In this document: positions 36,023 through 44,500 of the stretch, one piece after another
Position numbering within the stretch: the first letter of the stretch is position 1
How the letters are laid out: each line of letters opens with the position of its first letter
From: CAXXIC01 sp049315325
GTDB lineage: Bacteria > Bacteroidota > Bacteroidia > Bacteroidales > UBA7332
Length of the DNA: 64,000 nucleotides
Direction: 5' to 3'
NCBI GenBank assembly: GCA_049315325.1
Contig: JBMOKJ010000004.1
Span: forward strand, 245,507 to 309,506
Made by a program: the position numbers and the translations under genes
Notes under the pieces: model-generated
What the model was told of the DNA's origin: nothing
Databases searched by the model: none
Seen by the model: only the letters and a program-made list of their open reading frames with translations

Positions 36023-36054
36023 AACTCCCGCTTTCGAATTCGAAGGTGGGAGTT
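36023..36054 (+). terminator. Terminator after the VWA gene
   Basis: AACTCCCGCTTTCGAA (36023-36038) pairs with TTCGAAGGTGGGAGTT (36039-36054) with few wobbles. It is nearly the same sequence as the hairpin at 32265-32304; the T-run is weak (ATTTG). Confidence 0.7.
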
Positions 36055-36174
36055 ATTTGATTAAAATATTTTACCAACGCTATTGGATATTACCAAATAA
36101 CCGACTAAGTTTACGGAAAATTAACTCAACACACCAATTTGCTAAAATAAGTCTGAATTTTATCCAACATTCGT

Positions 36175-39100
36175 ATGAAGACCACCACCTTTCTCCGTAG
36201 GCTGACCAGCCTCTCGCTCGTAGCGCTGCTATTCGTTTTTACGTTTCAGTCGTGTGGAAAAAAACAACTCGAGCCCCTGAAAATTGACCCTGCCTTTGCG
36301 GCGTATGTCATCTCCTTTACCTCGGGAGTGGTGTCGAACGCTACCCATATTCAGGTGCGATTGGTGCAGGAAGTGCCCAACGCCGCACCGGGCAAACCGC
36401 TCGATTTCAACCCCTTTTCGTTCAGCTCCGACATCAAAGGCGCGGCGCATTGGGTCGATAAGCAGACCATCGAATTCGTCCCCGAGAAACACCTTCCCGC
36501 TGGCGAAGTCTATACGGTTGATTTTGCATTGAGCAAATTCCTTACTATTCCGTCCAATCTGCAAACGTTGCAGTTTCGCTTTCAGGTGATGAAGCAGGCC
36601 ATCCGTCACGAGTTCGAGGGCATTTCGCCTTGCCGGTTGATGGACAAACAGTGGCAGCAGGTGCACAACGTCTTCTACACCGCAGACTTTGCCGAATCGG
36701 CCGATTTGGAGAAAGCCGTTGCCGTATCTGGCGATCAGTCGGACTACAAACTGAAGTGGGAACACAGCAAAGACGGTCGCACACACTCTCTCACGGTCGA
36801 TAGCGTGGAGCGCAAAGAGCTTCCCGTGCAGTTGAAAATAGCGTGGGACGGCGACGAGATTGAAGCCGAAAAATCGGGTAGTACCAACATTGAAATACCC
36901 GGACTGAATGAATTTAAGGTGATGCAGGTGAAAACCATCACCAGTCCCAAAGCCGCGATAGACCTCTATTTCTCCGATCCGCTAAGCAAAACGCAAGATA
37001 TCGCTGGATTGATTGCCCTCACGCCCGGCACCGGCGAAAGCATCATCATCAACGGAAACAAAGCGCGCATCGTGCCCGGCACTACCGTCACTGGCAATGT
37101 AAAGGTGACGGCTTATGCCGGAGTGAAAAACGTTTACGGCGCTTCGTTGGGCAAAGATTATGTAAATATTGTGCGCTTCGTAGAACTAAAACCACAAGTG
37201 GCACTCATAGGCGAAGGCGTGATTGTGCCAAGCACCGACGGCATCCTTTTTCCATTCAAAGCGGTCAGTCTGAATGCCGTGGATGTAAAAATTATTCGCA
37301 TTTTCGAAAACAACATTGTGCAGTTCCTCCAATCCAATCAGTTGGATGGCAATCAGGAGGTGAAGCGCGTCGGTCGCGTGGTCTACAACGAAGAGGTGCA
37401 ACTCACCTCCTCTGATCCGATCGACTACACCCAATGGAACGTCTTCTCCCTCGATCTCTCGAAGCTCATCAACCCCGAACCGGGAGCCATTTACCGCGTC
37501 GAGATTAGCTTCCGCAAAAAACATTCGCTCTATCCCTGCACCGGCAGTTCGTCGGATGCACCATTTGCCGAAGTCAAAGATCCGAATGAAACCTATAACG
37601 ATCCCAACGATTACTGGGGCTACTATGAAGACGATGCTTACGGAAATCCCGACTACAATTGGGATGAAAAGGACGATCCGTGCAAAGCGTCGTACTACAT
37701 CGACGGCAGTCACCGTGTGGCGCGCAACGTGTTGGCCTCCAATTTCGGCATCATTGCCAAAGCGGGAACGAACTCCGAATACCACGTAGCCATCACCGAC
37801 CTCCGCACTACCGAGCCCATCGAGGGTGTGGAAGTAGAATTCCGCAACCTGCAAAATCAGTTGATGACCACCGTCAAAACCAACTCCGACGGAATCTGCC
37901 AAGTGAAGCTAAGCGATAAGCCGTTTGTGTTGATTGCCAAAAAGGAGAAACAACGCGGCTATCTGCGGTTGGACGATGGTTCGTCGCTGTCGCTCAGTAT
38001 GTTCGACGTGAAAGGCGAAGAGTTGAAAAAAGGGGTGAAGGGCTTTCTATATGGCGAACGAGGCGTTTGGCGTCCGGGCGATATGATGTACTTGACGTTT
38101 GTGTTGGAAGATAAAAACAGTGCGTTGCCGTTCAACCATCCTGTGGTGTTGGAGCTCTACAATCCGTCGGGACAGTTGGCACAACGAACCGTGAAAACGA
38201 TGCACCTGAATGGCTTCTACGCATTTCAAGTGAAAACGCAGAGCGATGCCCCAACTGGTAACTGGACTGCAAAAGTGTTGGTTGGTGGATCTACCTTTGC
38301 CCGTAGCCTCCGCATCGAAACGGTGAAACCAAACCGCATGAAGATTAACCTCAATTTCCCTTCGAATATTCTCCATAATGGCGTTACCGAAACCGGAAAA
38401 CTACAGGTCAACTGGCTGCACGGAGCTCCTGCCCGCAATGCGAAAGTGACCATTGATGCTACAATCGCACCTGCCAAAACAGAGTTTTCAGGACTTGTCG
38501 GATATGTGTTCGACGACCCAACCAAACCTTTCGTCCCACAGGATATGACACTCTTCAAAGGCAATCTCAATGCCGAAGGAGCAGCTACCGTTCAGGCAAA
38601 ATTCAACATTGCCGCCAACTCTCCGGGAATGGTGGCAGTGCAGATGAAAACGATGGCTTATGATGCGGGTGGCGATTTCAGTATCGACCGCGCCGTGTTC
38701 AAATATTCGCCCTACAAAGCGTATGTGGGTGTGAAAATTCCAGAAGGTAAAGGTTGGAATGGTGCACTTTATTCTGACGAAAAAAATATTATCCCGATTG
38801 CGTTGGTAGATGAAAATGGTCGTCCGCTTACAGGCGTGGTGAAGATCGAAATCTACAACGTCTATTGGCGTTGGTGGTGGGACATGTCTGCTGAAGAGAA
38901 TCTGGCGGACTATGTTTCGAACCAACACACCAACTTGATGAAGACCGATTATGTGAAAGCCAACAACGGTCGCGCGCTCTACGAAATGAACCTCGGCAGC
39001 GAATCTTGGGGACGAAAACTAATCAAAATCACAGATCAAAATAGCGGTCATAGCACAGCAGCGGTCTTCTACACCACCTACAAAGGCTGGTGGAGCAACG

Positions 39101-41736
39101 CCGGAAGCGAAAATCCGGGTGGCGCAGAGATGTTGATGTTCCAAACGAATAAGAAAGAGTACAAAGTAGGCGAACAGGTGTCGGTCGAATTGCCCGTTTC
39201 GCATAAAGGACGTGCGCTTATCAGCATCGAAACCGGCAGCAAGGTGCTGCGAACCTTCTGGTTTACGCCATCAGAAGGCAAATCGAAATTCACGTTCGAT
39301 GTCACTCCCGAAATGTCGCCCAATGCCTACATTCATATTTCGTACATTCAACCGCACAACCACGGCAAGAATGATTTCCCGATTCGTATGTACGGCGTTC
39401 AGGCGATCAAAGTCGAAGATCCTGCCACGCACTTGACACCCGTTGTGAGTATGAAAAACGTATTGAAACCGATGGAGAAATTCACCGTCAATGTGAAGGA
39501 GGCTAAAGGCAAACCAATGACCTATACCATTGCTATTGTAGATGATGGATTGCTCGATCTTACCCGTTTCAAAACGCCAAATCCGTGGGATATTTTCTAT
39601 GCATACGAAGCGTTGGGTGTTCGCACATGGGATTTGTACAAATACGTTTCGGGAGCATTTACCGGAAAATTGGCTGGACTCTACGCCATCGGTGGTGACG
39701 AATTTTTGAATAAAAAAGGAAAAGAGAACAACAACCGATTTAAACCAGTCGTGCTTTATCAGGGACCATTCTCGGTAGGTGCAGGGGAAACGAAAACACA
39801 TTCGTTCACCATGCCAAACTATGTGGGTTCGGTGCGTGTGATGTTGGTCGCAGGGCAAAACGGTGCTTACGGTTCTGCCGAAAAGACGATTCCGGTGAAG
39901 CAATCGTTGATGGTGTTATCTACCTTGCCGCGTGTGGTGAGTCCGACTGAAGTGATTAAAGTTCCGGTTACTGTTTTTGCCATGGATAACGCTATTAAAA
40001 ATGTGAATGTAAACATCTCTGTTGATAAGAATTTTGAAGTTTTGGAAGGTTCTTCCCGTCAAATAACCTTTAACCAAACGGAAGATCAGTTGGTCGAATT
40101 TAAGGTGAAGGTGAAAGATCATACCGCTCAAGGTAAAATTGTGGTGACGGCAACTTCGGGAACCAATCGTTCGATTTCCGAAACCAATCTGAAAATTAGA
40201 ATGCCGAATCCTCCGGTCACCACTTCCATTTCGGCAACTGTTAAGCCGGGTGAAACGTGGTCGCAAGCAGTCAATGCTGTCGGAATTGCTGGCACAAATT
40301 TCGGAACAGTGGAAGTTTCGAGGTTTTACCCGATTAACCTCAGCAAACGACTCGATTACCTGATTCAATATCCACACGGCTGCATCGAGCAGATTACGTC
40401 GGCTGCTTTCCCTCAACTTTATCTGAATAAAGTGATGGACTTAAGCGACGCACGTAAAAAATCTATCGAAGCGAATGTGAAGGCCACGCTGACTAAAATC
40501 AAATCGTATCAGCTTTCGAACGGAGGTTTCACCTACTGGCCGGGCGAATCGTCCTCGGCAAGCGATTGGGGAACGAACTACGCCGGACACTTTATGCTCG
40601 AAGCACAGGCAATGGGCTATCAATTGCCCGTCGGGTTGCTTGAACCGTGGGCGAATTACCAAACTACAGAAGCAAACAACTGGCAACCAAAAGCCAATAA
40701 TTGGGGATCGGATCTGGTGCAGGCATACCGTTTATACACGTTAGCATTGGCTAAAAGACCCGTGTTGAGCGCCATGAACCGTATGCGCGAAACGGCTGGT
40801 ATTTCGGTCAGTGCAAAATGGCGTCTGGCAGCGGCCTATGCCGTGGCAGGGAAACCTGATGTTGCATCAACCATTCTCAATGGCATTGGCGTATTGCCAA
40901 AAACGACCGATATGTATGCCGAGACCTACGGCAGTTTCGAACGCGATCAGGCGATGATGCTCGAAACGCAGGTGCTACTCAAACGTCAGGCGAAGGCTAC
41001 TCCGCTGGTGCTCGATATGGCGAAATTGCTGGCTTCTGACGTGTGGTTGAGTACGCAATCAACTGCATATATGCTCTTGGCCATTTCGAAATACATCGGC
41101 AATACACCTAGTGGCGATGCGATGAATTATGACATCACACTTGATGGAAATAAATCGTCGATCAACACACCGAAGGCGATTTGTCAGACAGCCATCAACT
41201 ACCAAACCGGATTGAGCAAGCAGTTGATTGTCCGCAATAATTCGAAACAAAATCTCTATCTGCGCGTCACTCAAGTAGGTATTCCGGTTATGAAATCGAC
41301 CGAAGCCAAACAGTCGAACCTTAGCATGACAGTGAATTATTTCGACATGAAAGGCAAACCTGTGAACCCTGTCAAGATGAAGCAAGGAATACAGTTCTAT
41401 GCTGAAGTGACGGTGATGCACCCTGGAGCGCGGATGAAATACGACGATTTGGCGATTAATCAGATCTTCCCATCCGGTTGGGAAATTATGAATTCCCGCA
41501 TGGACGAGGTGAAAAGCGCGAAACTGAACACCGATGTACCACGTTACCAGGATATTTGCGACGACCGTGTGTATAGCTATTTCAACCTCGAGAAAGGTCA
41601 GAAGAAGGTGTTCCGCATCCTATTGCAAGCGGCATATTTGGGCGCATTCTATATGCCATCTGTTCAGTGCGAAGCGATGTACGACAACACGATTTATGCT
41701 CGCACTAAGGGTCAATGGGTAGAGGTGGTGAAATAA
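36175..41736 (+). CDS. Bacterial alpha-2-macroglobulin, lipoprotein
   Basis: The protein has 1853 residues, a normal size. A lipoprotein signal ends in FQSC (Cys near residue 27). MG domains fill the first half, including the MG2-type RGVWRPGDMMYLTF near residue 627 and a segment rich in Asp/Tyr at about 470-505. The bait/A2M core follows (DDGLLDLTRF, VSPTEVIKVPV). The thioester motif is intact: PHGCIEQITS, with Cys1403 and Gln1406, and the thioester-domain helices follow (SNGGFTYWPGE). Known: bacterial A2M traps foreign proteases in the periplasm and pairs with PBP1C. pbpC follows 78 bases downstream. Confidence 0.94.
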   Translation: MKTTTFLRRLTSLSLVALLFVFTFQSCGKKQLEPLKIDPAFAAYVISFTSGVVSNATHIQVRLVQEVPNAAPGKPLDFNPFSFSSDIKGAAHWVDKQTIEFVPEKHLPAGEVYTVDFALSKFLTIPSNLQTLQFRFQVMKQAIRHEFEGISPCRLMDKQWQQVHNVFYTADFAESADLEKAVAVSGDQSDYKLKWEHSKDGRTHSLTVDSVERKELPVQLKIAWDGDEIEAEKSGSTNIEIPGLNEFKVMQVKTITSPKAAIDLYFSDPLSKTQDIAGLIALTPGTGESIIINGNKARIVPGTTVTGNVKVTAYAGVKNVYGASLGKDYVNIVRFVELKPQVALIGEGVIVPSTDGILFPFKAVSLNAVDVKIIRIFENNIVQFLQSNQLDGNQEVKRVGRVVYNEEVQLTSSDPIDYTQWNVFSLDLSKLINPEPGAIYRVEISFRKKHSLYPCTGSSSDAPFAEVKDPNETYNDPNDYWGYYEDDAYGNPDYNWDEKDDPCKASYYIDGSHRVARNVLASNFGIIAKAGTNSEYHVAITDLRTTEPIEGVEVEFRNLQNQLMTTVKTNSDGICQVKLSDKPFVLIAKKEKQRGYLRLDDGSSLSLSMFDVKGEELKKGVKGFLYGERGVWRPGDMMYLTFVLEDKNSALPFNHPVVLELYNPSGQLAQRTVKTMHLNGFYAFQVKTQSDAPTGNWTAKVLVGGSTFARSLRIETVKPNRMKINLNFPSNILHNGVTETGKLQVNWLHGAPARNAKVTIDATIAPAKTEFSGLVGYVFDDPTKPFVPQDMTLFKGNLNAEGAATVQAKFNIAANSPGMVAVQMKTMAYDAGGDFSIDRAVFKYSPYKAYVGVKIPEGKGWNGALYSDEKNIIPIALVDENGRPLTGVVKIEIYNVYWRWWWDMSAEENLADYVSNQHTNLMKTDYVKANNGRALYEMNLGSESWGRKLIKITDQNSGHSTAAVFYTTYKGWWSNAGSENPGGAEMLMFQTNKKEYKVGEQVSVELPVSHKGRALISIETGSKVLRTFWFTPSEGKSKFTFDVTPEMSPNAYIHISYIQPHNHGKNDFPIRMYGVQAIKVEDPATHLTPVVSMKNVLKPMEKFTVNVKEAKGKPMTYTIAIVDDGLLDLTRFKTPNPWDIFYAYEALGVRTWDLYKYVSGAFTGKLAGLYAIGGDEFLNKKGKENNNRFKPVVLYQGPFSVGAGETKTHSFTMPNYVGSVRVMLVAGQNGAYGSAEKTIPVKQSLMVLSTLPRVVSPTEVIKVPVTVFAMDNAIKNVNVNISVDKNFEVLEGSSRQITFNQTEDQLVEFKVKVKDHTAQGKIVVTATSGTNRSISETNLKIRMPNPPVTTSISATVKPGETWSQAVNAVGIAGTNFGTVEVSRFYPINLSKRLDYLIQYPHGCIEQITSAAFPQLYLNKVMDLSDARKKSIEANVKATLTKIKSYQLSNGGFTYWPGESSSASDWGTNYAGHFMLEAQAMGYQLPVGLLEPWANYQTTEANNWQPKANNWGSDLVQAYRLYTLALAKRPVLSAMNRMRETAGISVSAKWRLAAAYAVAGKPDVASTILNGIGVLPKTTDMYAETYGSFERDQAMMLETQVLLKRQAKATPLVLDMAKLLASDVWLSTQSTAYMLLAISKYIGNTPSGDAMNYDITLDGNKSSINTPKAICQTAINYQTGLSKQLIVRNNSKQNLYLRVTQVGIPVMKSTEAKQSNLSMTVNYFDMKGKPVNPVKMKQGIQFYAEVTVMHPGARMKYDDLAINQIFPSGWEIMNSRMDEVKSAKLNTDVPRYQDICDDRVYSYFNLEKGQKKVFRILLQAAYLGAFYMPSVQCEAMYDNTIYARTKGQWVEVVK

Positions 41737-41762
41737 TATTTGAAACAACCAACGATTGATTT

Positions 41763-41797
41763 GTAGCAGCAGAGTTTATTCTGTTGCTACATTTTTA
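41763..41797 (+). terminator. Hairpin between A2M and pbpC
   Basis: GTAGCAGCAGA (41763-41773) pairs with TCTGTTGCTAC (41780-41790) with one G-T pair and is followed by ATTTTTAA. It lies 18 bases before the pbpC ATG. It may end most A2M transcripts or attenuate pbpC; which one cannot be told. Confidence 0.55.
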
Positions 41798-41814
41798 ATA
41801 TCCGAATCACATAA

Positions 41815-44205
41815 ATGAATTTCCAGAAACAAACCATTATCTCTTTCTGTCTCAAACATCGTCTGAATTATCCTAAACCTCGGTTTTGGATAATTACGGT
41901 GGTGCTGGTTTTGCTCGTCGGGTTCTATTTTTCGCTGTCAAAACCGTTGTTTCAGAATTCCTATTCAACGATAATTGAAGATGCGAATGGTAACTTCTTG
42001 TCTGCCAAAATTGCATCGGATTACCAGTGGCGATTTCCTCAATCGGATATCATTCCGTACAAGTTTAAAGAGGCCATACGTTGCTTCGAAGACGAATATT
42101 TCTACTACCATTTGGGTATCAATCCAGCAGCAATGTCGCGTGCGTTGTGGCAAAACGCTACACGCCACAAAGTGGTGAGTGGAGGCAGTACGCTTACCAT
42201 GCAAGTCATTCGATTGAGTAGGGGAAACCGTTCGCGAAACATCTTCAATAAGTTGATTGAAATGGTATTAGCCTTTCGGTTGGAGTTGGGCTACAGCAAA
42301 GAGGAGATTCTCAACTTGTATGCTTCGCATGCTCCGTTTGGGGGAAATGTTGTGGGGTTGGAAGCCGCTTCGTGGCGCTACTTTGGTCGTTCGGCAGATC
42401 GGCTTTCGTGGGGAGAAACAGCAGCTTTGGCGGTGTTGCCCAACGCTCCGGCGTTGATTTTTCCCGGAAAAAACCACACGGCATATCTCAAAAAACGAAA
42501 TCGATTGCTCGACAAACTCTATCGCTCGAAGATCATCGACCAAAGCACCTGCGAGCTAGCCAAATCAGAACCGTTGCCATTGAAACCCCGCCGTCTGCCA
42601 AACTATGCGCCTCATTTGCTTGAAAAATGCCTGAACGATGGTAATCTGGGCAAACGAATTCGTACCACCATCGATAGTCGCATTCAGCAGCGAGCAACCA
42701 CAATTGCCACAAAATATGCACGTTATTATGCTTCCAATTATGTGAATAATATTGCAGTGATGGTAATCGATACTAAGACGGGAGAGATCAAAGCTTATGT
42801 AGGGAATGCGCAGATTCCGGACAGAAATACGAATCAATACGTCGATAATGTGGTGTCGAAACGCAGCTCGGGCAGCATTCTGAAGCCATTCTTATACGCT
42901 GCCATGTTGCACGAAGGGGAGTTACTGCCTTCGTCGCTGGTTTCCGATATTCCGACGCGCATTGGAAGTTATGCTCCTGAGAATTTCGAGAAGACCTACG
43001 ATGGAGCCGTTCCTGCCGACTTGGCGTTGGCGCATTCTCTCAACATCCCTGCTGTGCGCGAGTTACAGCAGTTTGGGATCGATCGATTTTATAGTTTGTT
43101 GCACAATGTTGGTTTTACATCTATCAATCAACCATCAGATTATTATGGTTTGTCGCTCATTTTGGGAGGAGCAGAGGTCAGTTTATGGGAAACAACGGCG
43201 ATGTATGCTTCGTTAGGGCGTTCGCTGATGAGTTATGGTTCGAATTCGGGCAAATACCTGTCGGACGACTATCGAATGGCCTCTTATCTTCCTTACCGAC
43301 CTGCTAAAGCGTCTGAACTAATAGAACATTCCATCCTTAGTGCTGGCGCACTATGGTACACGATGGAGGCACTCTCCACCGTGAACCGTCCGTGGGACGA
43401 AATCGGGTGGGATTATTTCGCCTCTATGCACAAAATTGGTTGGAAAACCGGCACTAGCTTCGGACAGCGCGATGCGTGGTCGGTGGGTGTAACGCCCCAA
43501 TACACGATTGGTGTGTGGGTGGGCAACTCTACTGGAGAAGGTCGCCCGGGTCTGACGGGAGTGAGCTACGCCGCACCTGTAATGTTCGAACTGTTTAAAT
43601 CGCTCAATCTGAATGCGTGGTTTCGTCAACCCACCTCCGATTTGGTAAGAATGGCTGTCTGCAAGCAGAGCGGCTATCGAGCTAATGACTACTGCGAAGC
43701 CGAAAATCGGTGGGTACCGAGGCAAGGAGTGAAGGTGAAGGCATGTCCGTATCATCAGTCGGTCTTTTTGGACGAATCGGAGATGTACCGTGTCACTGCC
43801 AACTGCTATCCAGTTAGTTCGATGCACATTGTGCCGTGGTTTGTTTTGCCACCGGCGCAGGAGTATTTCTATAAGCGCAACCATCCTGAATACCGACAAC
43901 TCCCACCGTATCTAGAAGGCTGTGCTCCACCTCGGGAGCACGTGCTCGACATTTTGGAGCCCGACAATAATAGTGCGATTTACATTCCCAAAGGTTTGGA
44001 TGGGGCAGAGGGAATGATCATTTTTGAAGCCGTACATCGCAATTCCGATGCTACACTCTTCTGGCATGTGGATGGTAACTACATTACATCTACAAAAGGC
44101 ATTCACAAAATAGAAATTTCTCCACCCATGGGTAAGCATATTCTTGTGGTTGAAGACGAAGCGGGCAATATGATGAAACGAACGTTTCGGATTCTATCGA
44201 AGTGA
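41815..44205 (+). CDS. pbpC: Penicillin-binding protein 1C
   Basis: The protein has 796 residues. One membrane anchor lies at about 25-45. The glycosyltransferase domain (about 60-240) has EDEYFYYHLGIN and GGSTLTMQVIRL, with the catalytic Glu in the first. The transpeptidase domain (about 290-600) has the SxxK box in SSGSILKPFLY, and GWKTGTSFGQRDAW supplies the KTG box. A C-terminal BiPBP_C domain (about 700-790) ends in VVEDEAGNMMKRTF. It polymerises and possibly crosslinks peptidoglycan in the periplasm. The A2M gene directly upstream is its usual partner. Confidence 0.95.
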   Translation: MNFQKQTIISFCLKHRLNYPKPRFWIITVVLVLLVGFYFSLSKPLFQNSYSTIIEDANGNFLSAKIASDYQWRFPQSDIIPYKFKEAIRCFEDEYFYYHLGINPAAMSRALWQNATRHKVVSGGSTLTMQVIRLSRGNRSRNIFNKLIEMVLAFRLELGYSKEEILNLYASHAPFGGNVVGLEAASWRYFGRSADRLSWGETAALAVLPNAPALIFPGKNHTAYLKKRNRLLDKLYRSKIIDQSTCELAKSEPLPLKPRRLPNYAPHLLEKCLNDGNLGKRIRTTIDSRIQQRATTIATKYARYYASNYVNNIAVMVIDTKTGEIKAYVGNAQIPDRNTNQYVDNVVSKRSSGSILKPFLYAAMLHEGELLPSSLVSDIPTRIGSYAPENFEKTYDGAVPADLALAHSLNIPAVRELQQFGIDRFYSLLHNVGFTSINQPSDYYGLSLILGGAEVSLWETTAMYASLGRSLMSYGSNSGKYLSDDYRMASYLPYRPAKASELIEHSILSAGALWYTMEALSTVNRPWDEIGWDYFASMHKIGWKTGTSFGQRDAWSVGVTPQYTIGVWVGNSTGEGRPGLTGVSYAAPVMFELFKSLNLNAWFRQPTSDLVRMAVCKQSGYRANDYCEAENRWVPRQGVKVKACPYHQSVFLDESEMYRVTANCYPVSSMHIVPWFVLPPAQEYFYKRNHPEYRQLPPYLEGCAPPREHVLDILEPDNNSAIYIPKGLDGAEGMIIFEAVHRNSDATLFWHVDGNYITSTKGIHKIEISPPMGKHILVVEDEAGNMMKRTFRILSK

Positions 44206-44255
44206 TATCCAAATTGTCACAAATACATTTCATAACTACGGTTTATCAAATCAGC

Positions 44256-44292
44256 CTCCAACTTTCTTTTTTACGAAGGTTGGAGTTTTTTT
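44256..44292 (+). terminator. Terminator after pbpC
   Basis: CTCCAACTTTC (44256-44266) pairs with GAAGGTTGGAG (44275-44285) with one wobble, followed by seven T. The rest of the gap to 44500 is AT-rich; no gene or clear promoter is seen in it. Confidence 0.83.
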
Positions 44293-44500
44293 GTCTACAA
44301 CTCGTGAAAAATTATAGGGCAAGAATAAAACCTATTTTGAAAGATTATAAATTTTTGCTTTAAATGAGCAAATTTGAAATTATTACTTAGAATTATTTGG
44401 TTAATGAATTTTAAATCAATAAATTCGTGAAATTATCATTATGTAATTTAAAATGCATCATTTGCTTGCTCTTTTGTTTAATCTTCTAATTTGAATAAAT

